Positions 44,805 to 55,357 of a DNA stretch of 64,000 nt are shown here, piece by piece. Within the stretch, counting starts at the first letter, position 1. Every line of letters starts with the position of its first letter. Source of the DNA: Dyadobacter sp. MSC1_007 (GTDB lineage: Bacteria > Bacteroidota > Bacteroidia > Cytophagales > Spirosomataceae); the NCBI RefSeq assembly GCF_023667495.1, contig NZ_JAMOZL010000005.1:372001-436000 (forward strand), written 5' to 3'. Both the position numbers and the translations under genes were made by a program. Below the pieces are notes generated by a model. It had not been told where the DNA came from. It was given only the letters and a program-made list of their open reading frames with translations, and searched no databases.

Positions 44805-45599
44805 TTAATGGACGATCAAAGCATCCCCTTCACGGATTTCTCCGGGATCTTTCACAACTACATTCTGGCCAAACAATACTTTGTTTCCCACACGGCGGTA
44901 GGCAGATAAAGTCTTCAAAGGCTCAGGTCCTTTTTCTGAAGTTATCGGGTCAATCGTCGTGAGTACGCATCTTGCGCAGGGTTTAACCACTTCGAAATGC
45001 AGATTACCGATCGAAATATGTTTCCATTGATCTTCGGCAAAAGGCTCTGTGCTAGTAATAACAAAGTTTGGCCGGAAACGCCTCATCGTGACCGGTTCTC
45101 TCAACCGGCTGTTCAGATCATCAAGAGATGCCTGCGAAATGATGAGATAGGGGAATGCGTCCGCAAAACTGACGTTTTCATTGTTTTGTGCGTACCGTGG
45201 ATCGGCCTTTCGCTGAGTAGCATCCGGCATCATTACCAGTCGCAACTTCATATCGAGTTGTCTGCTAAGCCATGCATCGGCCTCGTCAGACACGGTGACT
45301 GCCTCGGTAATGTCGTCCCAAACGGTTACAGTCACAGGAGTGCAGGTAATCGGCGAATAGGGGGCCATCACGAAGTCATCCGGAGAAAGGCGTGAGAATA
45401 TTTTCAGCCCGTCAGCATGCAGCTCGACGTCTATCAGCGCCATTTTTTGAAATACACGCTGTGTAATGAAAACATTATTTTCGTCGACGATCATCCATCG
45501 CCGGTCAAACTGCAAACCCTTTTCTTCGGCATTTGCTTTGGTAAGGCGGATACCCCCCAGCGATTTTACAGGGTAAATCCAGATTTCAGACAAAGTCAT
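44805..45599 (-). CDS. MOSC-domain protein
   Basis: The 264-residue protein has a MOSC N-terminal beta-barrel domain (starting LSEIWIYPVKSLGGIRL) and a MOSC domain. The conserved Cys motif FEVVKPCARCVLTTIDP is near 210-226. MOSC proteins of this type (YcbX, mARC-like) carry a molybdenum cofactor and reduce N-hydroxylated compounds. No fused ferredoxin domain is present, so it needs a separate electron donor. It converges with lpxA and is alone on its strand; tsaD follows upstream at 46 bases. Confidence 0.85.
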   Translation of the reverse strand: MTLSEIWIYPVKSLGGIRLTKANAEEKGLQFDRRWMIVDENNVFITQRVFQKMALIDVELHADGLKIFSRLSPDDFVMAPYSPITCTPVTVTVWDDITEAVTVSDEADAWLSRQLDMKLRLVMMPDATQRKADPRYAQNNENVSFADAFPYLIISQASLDDLNSRLREPVTMRRFRPNFVITSTEPFAEDQWKHISIGNLHFEVVKPCARCVLTTIDPITSEKGPEPLKTLSAYRRVGNKVLFGQNVVVKDPGEIREGDALIVH

Positions 45600-45645
45600 G
45601 AGTTGTGTTTATGAGCAATATAGATGTTTCCGGATAGATCAAATA

Positions 45646-46644
45646 TTAGAACTCCATTCGCGCGAGCGGGCTGACGGTCTGGTCGCAGAATTCGCCGGCT
45701 AGGAATTTGAAATGCGCCGCAATAGCAATCATGGCCGCATTATCGGTACAATATTCAAAAGCAGGAATATACACTTTCCAACCCATTTTTTCACCCATTT
45801 CAGTCAGCGATTTGCGAAGTCCGGAATTGGCCGAGACGCCGCCTGCAATGGCGATTTCCTTAATACCCGTTTCCTTTGTCGCTTTTTTGAGCTTCTTCAA
45901 GAGGATATCCACCAATGTGTGCTGAATGCTGGCGCAAATGTCATGGATATTTTCAGTGATGAAATCCGGGTTTTCGCGGACCTGTTTTTGAAGGAAATAG
46001 AGAAAGGAGGTTTTAATACCACTAAAAGAAAAATCGAGCCCAGGCATTTCAGGAAGCGGGAACTGGTATGCAGCCGGATTCCCTTCCGCCGCATATTTGT
46101 CGATCAGCGGGCCGCCCGGATAGGGCAGGTCGAGCAATTTGGCCGTCTTGTCAAATGCCTCTCCAACGGCGTCGTCGCGGGTTTCGCCTATGATTTCCAT
46201 GTCCAGCGGACTCGTTACCTTCACTATCTGCGTGTGGCCTCCGCTCACCGTCAGGCAAAGGAAAGGGAATGCAGGTTTGGGGTCGTCGATGAAGTGAGCC
46301 AGCACGTGTGCCTGCATGTGATTGACTTCGATCAGCGGAATATCCAGCCCTAACGCCATCGATTTGGCGAACGATGTACCTACCAGCAAAGCACCCAATA
46401 AACCCGGTCCTTTCGTGAAAGCAATGGCATCCAGGTCTTTTTTTGTTACTTTTGCATCATTCAGGGCTTTATCCACCACAGGCAGAATGTGTTGCTGATG
46501 GGCCCTCGAAGCAAGCTCCGGAACCACACCGCCGTACTGGGTGTGAATGAGTTGTGTAGCAACAACATTGGAGCGGATATCACCGTTAGTTATTACGGCT
46601 GCGGAGGTTTCGTCACAAGACGATTCAATGGCGAGGATATTCAT
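45646..46644 (-). CDS. tsaD: tRNA threonylcarbamoyladenosine transferase
   Basis: The 332-residue protein has the TsaD/Kae1 fold: start MNILAIESSCDETSAAV, the metal motif HMQAH (about 110-114), and the SGGHTQ loop (about 134-139). An upstream start (46680) adds 12 residues with no family support, so the ATG at 46644 is used. It performs the last step of t6A synthesis on tRNAs reading ANN codons, with TsaB/TsaE not encoded here. It is divergent from tamB, the starts being 69 bases apart. Confidence 0.95.
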   Translation of the reverse strand: MNILAIESSCDETSAAVITNGDIRSNVVATQLIHTQYGGVVPELASRAHQQHILPVVDKALNDAKVTKKDLDAIAFTKGPGLLGALLVGTSFAKSMALGLDIPLIEVNHMQAHVLAHFIDDPKPAFPFLCLTVSGGHTQIVKVTSPLDMEIIGETRDDAVGEAFDKTAKLLDLPYPGGPLIDKYAAEGNPAAYQFPLPEMPGLDFSFSGIKTSFLYFLQKQVRENPDFITENIHDICASIQHTLVDILLKKLKKATKETGIKEIAIAGGVSANSGLRKSLTEMGEKMGWKVYIPAFEYCTDNAAMIAIAAHFKFLAGEFCDQTVSPLARMEF

Positions 46645-46713
46645 ATTGTCGAAAATGTTCGCAAAATTAAGCATTAACAATAAGATAAGCAGTATCCCGC
46701 TGCGAAGCTATAT

Positions 46714-49700
46714 ATGTTAAAATTCCTGAAGGCGTTTGGTAATGGACTGATTGTGGTTATCATCTTCGTGCTGCTTGCACTGGGGATCGCTACAACAGCG
46801 TTACAACTCCCCTCAGTACAAACCTGGGCGGTCCAATACATCACGGGTAATATCGCCGCAGAATTAGGCTATCCCATTACTATCCAGAAGGTTAATATCA
46901 AATGGTTTGACGTCGTTTCACTCGAAGGAGTGTCTGTCAAGGACTCCTCCAACAAGGATATGATCGACGTCGGGCGGATCGATGTGAACCTGAACCTGAA
47001 CAATATCATCCGCGATTCGGCGAAAGAGATATTTCTCGACGAGGTTAATGTGTTCCAGCCGGACGTTCATCTGGTGATCGTGCCAGAGTCGGGCGACCTT
47101 AATATCGATGGGTTCATCGCCCGCATTAATGAACTGACTGCCCCAGCTGTTCCCCGCCCGCCGAATGCGCCTGAAAACAACACGCCGTTCATCATCGGCA
47201 AAGCGAAAGTGATTGACGGCACGTTTGGTTATGACGATCCGCGCAGGCCGCGTGACCGTGGCGCCAGGGTGTTCGACTACTCGCATTTCCAGCTCAACCA
47301 TCTTTATGGAGAGTTAAAAGACTTCCTCGTCCAGGGGGATACTATTTCTTTTCTTGCCAAAAACCTTAAAACCATTGACAAGCAGACTGGCCTGGAAATG
47401 CATGACCTGGACACGCGGTTTTTGTTTTGCCAGAAAAAAATGGAGCTGAAAGAGCTCGACGCCGAGATCGGGCATTCCCGATTGAAAGACGAGGTGATTT
47501 TCTACTACAACCGCTCCGGTGAACTGGGCGATTTTAACCATAAGATCAGGATGAAAGGCCACCTGGTTGGCAGCCATGTCGATTCCAGGGATTTAGGGTT
47601 ATTTTCAAGCTATGTCGATGACTTGCGTGAAACCTGGCAGATTTCGGGCGATTTCAATGGGAAAGTGGATGATTTCATGCTGTCCAACACTGATCTGCGA
47701 TTTGGGAAAAACAGCAGGTTAATAGGCGATATTGGTTTCAAAGGTTTGCCGACCATCGAGGGTGTGCTCATGGATATCCGGCTTTCGCTTTCCAAAGTGG
47801 ACCCGATGGACCTCGTACAATATTATCCGGAATGGGAGATGCATCCTGATTTACAAAAATTCGGGATAACGTTGCTGGACGGCACATTCAAAGGGACATT
47901 GGAGGATTTTGCGGTGAATGCATCCGCTTCGTCTGAATTAGGCGAAGTGGCGGGAGACTTGCTATTCCACATCGCCGACGCCAAAACCACGACTTATTCC
48001 GGGGACATAAAAACGTCCAAATTTGAGCTCGGTAAGCTACTCGACGACGAGGAAACCTGGCAGCAGCTCGATTTTGACGGCAAACTGGTCGGGAAAGGAC
48101 TGGAACTGCAGTTCGCGTCTACGGATATGAACGCGATGGTGGGGAGGGTAGGTTTTCGCCATTACGACTATAAGAATATCCGGTTAAAAGGTAATCTTCA
48201 GAACCAGTATTTCAATGGTCTGGTAGCCTCCCGAGACAGCAATCTGGTAATGACGCTGGACGGGGAGTTCGATTTATCGAAACAACAGAATTTGTTCGAT
48301 GTGCGGGGTTTGGTTGAAAAAGCCAACCTGAAAGAACTCGGGTTTACCCGCGACCCTATTACTTTAAGAACACAACTGAACGTCAATGTAACTGGTAACA
48401 CAGTCGACGAGTTGATCGGCAATGCAACGTTGCTGAACACTTATCTGGTCATGTCCAACAAAGACAGGAACTTAGTGATCGATACACTGGAATTGTCGTC
48501 CAGGCTCGACCGGGATAAGAGGAGCCTGCATCTCAAAAGTGAGTTTTTGGCGGCAAGAATGGAAGGCAATTTCCTGCCGACACAAGCCTGGAACGATATC
48601 AGCCAGGTGTTGAACGAATACAAGCTTTACTTCTTCGAAAACGAGGCCAGCCGGAACGATTACTATTCCCGCAAGCCAATGAAAGCGGTGCCGCGCCGGT
48701 ACGAGATCGATTATGCTGTGGAGACGCACAACCTGTCGCGCTTCCTGGCTTTCCTGAGCCCGGATATTTATGTTTCAAAGGGTGCGAAGGCCGAGGGGAT
48801 ATTCAAGATGGACAATACGGCCATTCTTACGCTTAATGCCACTTCGGATACTGTCAGATACGGCAATAATCATTTTGTGAACTCGGAAGTGGATGTTACT
48901 ACTTCCAAATTCGTGAATAGCGCGGAAGTACTGGCGTCGATCCTGGTGACGTCGGACAAGCAGCAGATCAGTATGATGGTTCCAACGGAGAAAATGGAAC
49001 TGGAAGGCACCTGGGATGTGGACCACATCGATTTCAATGGTGCTATCCATCAGGTAAAAAGCAACAACAGGGCTAATCTGGCCGGCGAAATACGGTTTTT
49101 GCCGCAAGGGCTCGATATCGGGTTCAAAAATTCGAAGCTTAATCTGCTTGCAGAAGAATGGAATGTGCCTTCGGAAAGTCTGATTTCAATTGTTGGAAAC
49201 GATATTACGATGTCTAACGTCGGCCTGGTGAGCGGCAAGCAAAGGATATTCCTGAGTGGCACGGCCTCCGACGACCCTGCCAAGAGTTTGCTCCTCGACA
49301 TCAGAAACTTCAAACTAGGAAGCCTCAACCCGGTTTTCAACACCAAATTGGCCGGTATCATGGACGGTACGGCCAAAGTTAAAGACGTTTATAACAGCGT
49401 AGTCCTCGATGCCAATTTCGCCATTGAAGGGCTGGGTTACGGGCAATACGAATTCGGGAACCTGTCGGGGACAGGCGATTGGGATCAAACTTCGAGCGAA
49501 TTGCAGATCGATGCACAGCTGAGTAAGAATGCGCGCCGGGTGTTTAACCTGGTAGGGTCATACCGCCCCAAACTCGCCACCAACACGCTCAATCTGAAAG
49601 CAATATTTAATCAGATGGATTTCAAAGCGCTGGAACCGTTTGCGGAAGGGCTGGTTTCAGGGGTAGGTGGTACGGCCCAGGGAGTGGTTACTGTTAAAGG

Positions 49701-51315
49701 GGTTGTCGATGCGCCGGTGTTGGAAGGATCGCTAATGGTGGAAAAAGGTAGAATGAAGTTCGACTACCTACAATCCGTATTTACATTTAGCGACAAGATC
49801 AATATTACAGAAAGCGAAATTACGGTAAACAACATCCTGCTCACTGATGCCGATGGAAATACAGCCACGGTGCGCGGCGGGGTATTTCATGACGGGTTCA
49901 AATACTTTTCGCTCGGCTTCAATGCAGACCTTCGCAATTTCAAGATCCTGAATACGACAGCGCAGCAAAATGACACCTTTTACGGCACGGCCTATGTCAC
50001 TGGCCCGGTGGCTGTTTTTGGCCCTATCGACAACCTGAATATCGAAGCGAACGTTACCAGTAACAAAGGGACCAAAATCCACATTCCGCTCGACGGTGCC
50101 ACCGAAGTGGCGACGCAGGACTACATCCAATTTGTAAGTAAGCTACCAGCGGTCGATAGCACGGCAACAACCAGGGCTGATTCCGCCAGCAGGAGCCAAA
50201 TCGCCGGCGGGATCAAAATGGATTTTAATTTCAATCTCACCCCCGACGCTACCTGCGAGATTATTTTCGACAGGCAAACAGGCGATATCATCCGTGGCAA
50301 TGGAAGCGGCCGTCTCAACCTCAATATCGATACACAGGGCGATTTTACAATGGCAGGCACTTATGAGATTGAGAAAGGGGAGTACAATTTTACATTGCAA
50401 AATGTCATCAACAAAAAATTCAATATCAAACCCGGCAGTCGCATTGTTTGGTCCGGCGATCCTTATGGCGCGCAGCTGGACGTAAAGGCCGGGTATACAC
50501 AAATGGTGTCATTGGCGGGTGTATTGCCTAATACGAGCAGTGTAGGCAGTAATTCCGGTGACGCGCTTTCACGGAGATATCCGGTGGAGGTAACCATCGG
50601 TCTGTCGGAGCGGTTAATGTCGCCGCAGATCCGGTACGACCTTAAAATTCTCGATAACCCCTCATTATCCCCTTACCGCGGGCAACTGGAAGCATTTCAG
50701 AATAAACTAAAATCCGATGAACAGGAACTGAGCCGTCAGGTGAGCAGCTTACTGGTAGTGAACCAGTTGTTGCCAGAAAGCAGCCTGGCGACCGTAGGAA
50801 GCCAAAACTTTCTGGGTAGCAGTATCAGTGAGCTGGTTTCCAATCAGATCAGCCGGTGGGCGTCGGGTATCAACGAAAACCTGGAAGTAGGGGTGTCGGG
50901 GTTATCACTCGATCAGAATGCATTGAATAATCTGCAATTGCGATTCTCCTACCGCTTTCTCAACGACCGCTTTCGTGTTACGCGCGACGGCCGGTTTACA
51001 TCCGGAACTCAGACACAATCCGGCGCTTCTCAATATGACGCAGCAAGCCTCCTGGGCGAATGGACGCTCGAATACTGGCTGAATAGCCGGGGATCGGTGC
51101 GCGTGAAAGCCTATAACCGCAACATTCAAAACAGCTTAATGATCAGCAGCGGTACATTTACGACGGGTGGCGTGAGCATGCAGTTTACCCACAGCTTCAA
51201 CCGCTTTACCCGTGCGCCCAAGCCGGGCGTAAGAATACCTTTCGTGCCGGATTCTACCAGGCAGGACACAACCAGCGGCAAAAAGCTGATTTCAGAAAAA
51301 GGCTCTACGCGTTAG
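46714..51315 (+). CDS. TamB-like translocation and assembly module protein
   Basis: The 1533-residue protein has an N-terminal signal anchor (about 10-35) and a long AsmA-like/beta-taco body. The C-terminal TamB domain (DUF490, about 1130-1500) contains GNGSGRLNLNIDTQGDFTMAGTYEIEKGEYNF. Such proteins bridge the inner and outer membrane and are proposed to move phospholipids or help insert outer-membrane proteins. No TamA is adjacent. The last four bases overlap the stop of the convergent thioesterase gene. Confidence 0.9.
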   Translation: MLKFLKAFGNGLIVVIIFVLLALGIATTALQLPSVQTWAVQYITGNIAAELGYPITIQKVNIKWFDVVSLEGVSVKDSSNKDMIDVGRIDVNLNLNNIIRDSAKEIFLDEVNVFQPDVHLVIVPESGDLNIDGFIARINELTAPAVPRPPNAPENNTPFIIGKAKVIDGTFGYDDPRRPRDRGARVFDYSHFQLNHLYGELKDFLVQGDTISFLAKNLKTIDKQTGLEMHDLDTRFLFCQKKMELKELDAEIGHSRLKDEVIFYYNRSGELGDFNHKIRMKGHLVGSHVDSRDLGLFSSYVDDLRETWQISGDFNGKVDDFMLSNTDLRFGKNSRLIGDIGFKGLPTIEGVLMDIRLSLSKVDPMDLVQYYPEWEMHPDLQKFGITLLDGTFKGTLEDFAVNASASSELGEVAGDLLFHIADAKTTTYSGDIKTSKFELGKLLDDEETWQQLDFDGKLVGKGLELQFASTDMNAMVGRVGFRHYDYKNIRLKGNLQNQYFNGLVASRDSNLVMTLDGEFDLSKQQNLFDVRGLVEKANLKELGFTRDPITLRTQLNVNVTGNTVDELIGNATLLNTYLVMSNKDRNLVIDTLELSSRLDRDKRSLHLKSEFLAARMEGNFLPTQAWNDISQVLNEYKLYFFENEASRNDYYSRKPMKAVPRRYEIDYAVETHNLSRFLAFLSPDIYVSKGAKAEGIFKMDNTAILTLNATSDTVRYGNNHFVNSEVDVTTSKFVNSAEVLASILVTSDKQQISMMVPTEKMELEGTWDVDHIDFNGAIHQVKSNNRANLAGEIRFLPQGLDIGFKNSKLNLLAEEWNVPSESLISIVGNDITMSNVGLVSGKQRIFLSGTASDDPAKSLLLDIRNFKLGSLNPVFNTKLAGIMDGTAKVKDVYNSVVLDANFAIEGLGYGQYEFGNLSGTGDWDQTSSELQIDAQLSKNARRVFNLVGSYRPKLATNTLNLKAIFNQMDFKALEPFAEGLVSGVGGTAQGVVTVKGVVDAPVLEGSLMVEKGRMKFDYLQSVFTFSDKINITESEITVNNILLTDADGNTATVRGGVFHDGFKYFSLGFNADLRNFKILNTTAQQNDTFYGTAYVTGPVAVFGPIDNLNIEANVTSNKGTKIHIPLDGATEVATQDYIQFVSKLPAVDSTATTRADSASRSQIAGGIKMDFNFNLTPDATCEIIFDRQTGDIIRGNGSGRLNLNIDTQGDFTMAGTYEIEKGEYNFTLQNVINKKFNIKPGSRIVWSGDPYGAQLDVKAGYTQMVSLAGVLPNTSSVGSNSGDALSRRYPVEVTIGLSERLMSPQIRYDLKILDNPSLSPYRGQLEAFQNKLKSDEQELSRQVSSLLVVNQLLPESSLATVGSQNFLGSSISELVSNQISRWASGINENLEVGVSGLSLDQNALNNLQLRFSYRFLNDRFRVTRDGRFTSGTQTQSGASQYDAASLLGEWTLEYWLNSRGSVRVKAYNRNIQNSLMISSGTFTTGGVSMQFTHSFNRFTRAPKPGVRIPFVPDSTRQDTTSGKKLISEKGSTR

Positions 51316-51830
51316 TCGGTGACCAGTTCCTGTTTGACCGAGTGAATGCGCTCATTGAATTTCAGGTTCGGGAAATCCAGTCCTGGCACGCATGTGGCGG
51401 CCAGGTAATCCATTACTTCCTGAGGATGTGGCACCCGCTGGCCTGTGGTGACGCTAATATGCTTAGAAGTCGTCCAAAGCATTGTTTTAAGCTCGGTACG
51501 AAGGTCGTTGGTCATGAAATATTCCGTAACCATCGTGTCTTCATTATAGAAAATAACCCTTGACGTGATGCGCACCCATTCGCTGATACGGGCGGGCCTT
51601 ACGTACGCGATCTGATGCTGATATACCACCCAACTGGTCCGCAGCTCCCGGAACATTGCTTCAAAACTGAAACCATACAGCTTGGAAACCTGGTCTTCGC
51701 GGGCATTAAAAAAATAGTCGAAGTATTTAGAGTTGTTCAAATGCATCAAAGGGTCGCAGTCCTGGAACCGGATGATGATCCTCGACTCCGCTTCGACGGG
51801 CATGTCGGATAGTTTGGCAGTAAAAAGCAT
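51312..51830 (-). CDS. Hotdog-fold acyl-CoA thioesterase
   Basis: The 172-residue protein is a single hotdog domain with IIRFQDCDPLMHLNNSKYFDYF near residues 20-41. The Asp and the HxNN are the active-site pattern of 4-hydroxybenzoyl-CoA-type thioesterases. It is convergent with tamB with a 4-base overlap. Substrate unknown; hydrolysis of medium-chain or aryl CoA esters is typical. Confidence 0.8.
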   Translation of the reverse strand: MLFTAKLSDMPVEAESRIIIRFQDCDPLMHLNNSKYFDYFFNAREDQVSKLYGFSFEAMFRELRTSWVVYQHQIAYVRPARISEWVRITSRVIFYNEDTMVTEYFMTNDLRTELKTMLWTTSKHISVTTGQRVPHPQEVMDYLAATCVPGLDFPNLKFNERIHSVKQELVTD

Positions 51831-51855
51831 GTTTTTATTTATAATGTTAGAAGTG

Positions 51856-52251
51856 TTATTCGCCGCGATACCGGACAGCCAGTCCGCTCAGCAAATATCC
51901 TTCGCGGTTCACACTGGTGTAGTATTTGTATTTTACATTAATGATTGCGTCGGCACCGATTTTCTGTGCTTTAATGACTAGTCTTGCCGTTAGCAACTCC
52001 TTGGTTTTGGCGTCGTTGCCGCGGAACATCATTCTTTTATCCTGCGTCTGACGCTCCGTCAGAGAATCTTCACTGGTGATCTCCACGATCCCGATCTCTG
52101 AATATGGTCTTTCCAGTGGCTGGTTATCGTACAATACTTCAATAGGGTATTTGGTATTGGAAGAAATCGGAATGCCCCCACCGGCGCAGGAAGCCAATAT
52201 CATGGCAGAAACAAGTACTAAACAAACCAGGACGCTTTTAATTTTATTCAT
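51856..52251 (-). CDS. Small lipoprotein of unknown function
   Basis: The 131-residue protein begins with a lipoprotein signal ending ILASC. The rest is one small domain with an Arg/Lys/Ala-rich helix (KTKELLTARLVIKAQKIGADAIINVKYKYY), reminiscent of YbjQ/DUF4156-like folds, but I cannot fix the family. It is 25 bases upstream of the thioesterase gene on the same strand and may be co-transcribed. No function is assigned. Confidence 0.65.
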   Translation of the reverse strand: MNKIKSVLVCLVLVSAMILASCAGGGIPISSNTKYPIEVLYDNQPLERPYSEIGIVEITSEDSLTERQTQDKRMMFRGNDAKTKELLTARLVIKAQKIGADAIINVKYKYYTSVNREGYLLSGLAVRYRGE

Positions 52252-52417
52252 TTTCTCGAATGAGGGACTTTATTGTTGAAACCACTTCACCTATACAACA
52301 AAACAGGCTGCGTATGTTGCATAAGGTATTATTTTGCCATTTGTCACCAATCCATTGTGAAATGTGATAATCTGCATTATTTTCAAGGATTGTAAATCTA
52401 AACTAATTCATTTTAGT

Positions 52418-55228
52418 ATGGTCATGAAATCTGAAAGAACAAATTTGTTCCGGGGGAGCCGTATGCTGGGGGTGGTCCTTGCAGCAATGCTCGCCGGGCC
52501 GGTTACCGCACAACAGCTTCCGAAAGGGGTCACCAAAGTTACGTCGGTGGAGGGGATTACGGAGTATAACCTTGAAAACGGGTTGAAAGTGCTGATGTTT
52601 CCGGACCCGTCAAAGCCTACGATCACGGTGAATGTGACTTACCTGGTTGGCTCACGGCACGAAGGTTATGGAGAAACGGGTATGGCGCATTTGCTGGAAC
52701 ACCTTGTATTCAAAGGGTCGCCCAAGCATACGAACATTCCGCAGGAGCTTACAGAACACGGAGCGCGCCCGAACGGAACGACCTGGTATGACCGTACCAA
52801 TTATTTCGAAACGTTTTCTGCCACGGAGGAAAACCTCAAATGGGCCCTCGACCTGGAATCGGACCGGATGGTCAATTCTTTTATTGCCAAAAAAGACCTG
52901 GACAGCGAATTCAGTGTGGTCCGCAATGAATTTGAATCGGGTGAAAACAGCCCTTTCCGCGTTTTGATGGAACGGGTCATTTCGGGCGGTTTTCTTTGGC
53001 ATAACTACGGAAAATCTACGATTGGCAACCGCTCGGACATTGAGCGCGTGCCTATTGAGAACCTTCAAGCCTTTTATAAAAGGTTTTATCAACCTGATAA
53101 TGCGGTACTGACTGTTGCCGGTAAGATCGACGAGCCGAAAACACTCGCGATGATCAACGAATATTTTGGCAAAATCCCAAAACCAACCCGCGTACTTCCA
53201 AAATCCTACACCGTGGAGCCAACGCAGGACGGGGAACGTTTTGTGGAGTTGAAAAGAACGGGTGATGTACAAATGCTGATGGCGCTCTACCACATTATGC
53301 CAGGCTCGCACGCCGATTATCCCGCCATGGAGGTTTTGACAGAAGTATTGACCACCGAGCCGAATGGAAAGCTTTACAGGAATCTTGTGGATACCAAAAA
53401 AGCATCGTCCGTGTTTGGGTTCAGTTTTCAGTTATATGATCCGGGATTTGTATTGTTCGGCTCAGAAATCCTGAAAGAAAAGTCATTGGATGAAGCTAAA
53501 AAGGCATTCGCTGCGACGCTGGATTCCGCCGCGATTCTGAAACCATCCAAAGAGGATGTGGAAAGGGCCAAAACGACCATTCTTAAAAACTGGGACCTCG
53601 AATTCCGCAATTCCGAAAGGGTAGGACTTAGCATTAGTGAAGCCATCGCAACCGGTGACTGGCGTCTGGCTTTCCTTTTTCGCGACAATATCCGCAAGGT
53701 GACGCCGGAAGACGTTTTCAGGGTAGCGCAACACTATTTCAAGCCGACCAACCGTACGTTGGGCACCTTTATGCCGGAAAGCAACCCGGTTCGTGCCGAA
53801 ATTCCGGAAGCGCCGAAAGTGGAGGATTTGGTTAAAAACTACAAAGGAGAAGCTGTTGTGGCCGAGGGAGAAGCATTTGACCCATCTCCATTGAATGTCG
53901 AAAGTCGCACAACACGCGTCGAGAAAGCAAATTCGATTGAAACTGCATTGTTGCCTAAGAAAACACGTGGTAATGTGGTAGCAGCCCGGATTACCCTTCG
54001 TTATGGGGACGAAAAAAGTCTGCAAAACAAAGCTACAATCTCGGATTTGACCGGATCCATGCTGGATAAGGGCACGAAAACGAAAACGCGCCAGCAGCTC
54101 AAAGATGAGTTTGATAACCTGAAAGCGCGTGTTAGCTTCTTTGGAATGAGCAATCAGGCCGGCGCCAGCATTGAAACGACAAAGGAAAATTTACCCGCAG
54201 TGATGAAGCTGGTTGCCGAAGTACTGAAAACACCAGCGCTGGATGAAACTGAATTTGAAAAACTGAAACAGGAAGAACTGGCCGGCATCGAATCGCAGCG
54301 GAGCGAACCGCAGGCGATCGCATTCAACCAATACCGCCGGATCGTTTCGCCTTACCCAAAAACCGATATCCGCTATGTGGGAACGTTTGATGAAGATATC
54401 GCTAATATCAAAGCAACAACTATCGATCAGATCCGCCAATTCCATAAGGACTTTTACGGTGCCAATAATGCGTCCGCGACAGTGGTAGGGGATTTCGATA
54501 AAGATCAGATCCAGAAGATATTGAATGATGAATTCGGGTCCTGGAAAAGTGCGAAGCCATTTACACGCATCGCTTCGCCCTATCAGCCCGTAAAACCTGA
54601 AAATAAATCTGTGGAAACACCAGATAAAGCCAATGCGATGTTCGTAGCCGGGTTGAATATGCCTTTGCAGGATACAGACCCTGATTACCCGGCTTTGATC
54701 ATGGGTAACTACATGCTCGGTGGCGGCTTCCTCAACTCACGCCTTGCGACGCGGATCCGTCAGAAAGAAGGGCTCAGCTATGGCGTAGGTTCTCAGTTCT
54801 CGGCGAGCCCGCTGGATAAGAACGGTACTTTCATGTCGTATGCGATTTATGCACCTCAAAACGCTGAAAAACTGGAAGCGGCATTCAAAGAGGAAATCGA
54901 TAAAGTGTTGAAAGAAGGTTTTACAGCAGATGAATTGAAAGCAGCCAAATCGGGTTACCTGCAATCGCGGCAAGTTGCCCGGTCCCAGGACGCTTCGCTG
55001 ACCAATACCTTGACCAGCAATCTTTATCTCAACCGGACAATGCAATGGGATGCCGACTTTGAAAAGAAGGTTGAGGCATTGACGCCTGATCAGATCAAGG
55101 CCGCATTCAACAAGCATATCGATTATAACAAGCTGGTGATCATCAAGGCAGGCGACTTCGAGAAAGCGAAGAAAGGGGCGCCGACAGCGGGAGCACCTGC
55201 ACAACTTGGCGGCAGCGAGAAAAAATAA
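52418..55228 (+). CDS. M16-family zinc metallopeptidase (pitrilysin-like), periplasmic
   Basis: The 936-residue protein has a signal peptide (about 12-32) and two M16 units. The first unit has the inverted zinc motif HLLEH (in MAHLLEHLVFKGSPKH) and the downstream VVRNEFESGEN that supplies the third ligand. The second unit (about 490-936) lacks the motif and is structural, as is usual for the family. The start is the ATG at 52418 (MVMKSERTN); a longer frame from 52364 spoils the signal peptide. It is monocistronic with a strong terminator after it. Family members degrade small peptides in the envelope. Confidence 0.9.
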   Translation: MVMKSERTNLFRGSRMLGVVLAAMLAGPVTAQQLPKGVTKVTSVEGITEYNLENGLKVLMFPDPSKPTITVNVTYLVGSRHEGYGETGMAHLLEHLVFKGSPKHTNIPQELTEHGARPNGTTWYDRTNYFETFSATEENLKWALDLESDRMVNSFIAKKDLDSEFSVVRNEFESGENSPFRVLMERVISGGFLWHNYGKSTIGNRSDIERVPIENLQAFYKRFYQPDNAVLTVAGKIDEPKTLAMINEYFGKIPKPTRVLPKSYTVEPTQDGERFVELKRTGDVQMLMALYHIMPGSHADYPAMEVLTEVLTTEPNGKLYRNLVDTKKASSVFGFSFQLYDPGFVLFGSEILKEKSLDEAKKAFAATLDSAAILKPSKEDVERAKTTILKNWDLEFRNSERVGLSISEAIATGDWRLAFLFRDNIRKVTPEDVFRVAQHYFKPTNRTLGTFMPESNPVRAEIPEAPKVEDLVKNYKGEAVVAEGEAFDPSPLNVESRTTRVEKANSIETALLPKKTRGNVVAARITLRYGDEKSLQNKATISDLTGSMLDKGTKTKTRQQLKDEFDNLKARVSFFGMSNQAGASIETTKENLPAVMKLVAEVLKTPALDETEFEKLKQEELAGIESQRSEPQAIAFNQYRRIVSPYPKTDIRYVGTFDEDIANIKATTIDQIRQFHKDFYGANNASATVVGDFDKDQIQKILNDEFGSWKSAKPFTRIASPYQPVKPENKSVETPDKANAMFVAGLNMPLQDTDPDYPALIMGNYMLGGGFLNSRLATRIRQKEGLSYGVGSQFSASPLDKNGTFMSYAIYAPQNAEKLEAAFKEEIDKVLKEGFTADELKAAKSGYLQSRQVARSQDASLTNTLTSNLYLNRTMQWDADFEKKVEALTPDQIKAAFNKHIDYNKLVIIKAGDFEKAKKGAPTAGAPAQLGGSEKK

Positions 55229-55252
55229 TATCTGAAAACGTTTATTTAAATA

Positions 55253-55284
55253 GAAAACCGGCGGCTAAAAGGGCGCCGGTTTTC
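55253..55284. terminator. Terminator after the M16 peptidase gene
   Basis: An 11-base perfect stem (GAAAACCGGCG / CGCCGGTTTTC) with a 10-base loop lies 25 bases after the peptidase stop, with A- and T-runs built into the stem. It ends the peptidase unit before the phosphatase genes. Confidence 0.8.
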
Positions 55285-55357
55285 TGCTTTTAAACGTAGT
55301 ACATCTTTATATTTGCCGAGTATTTACAAAGAACCTCACTGCTTCAAAGCTGCGCAA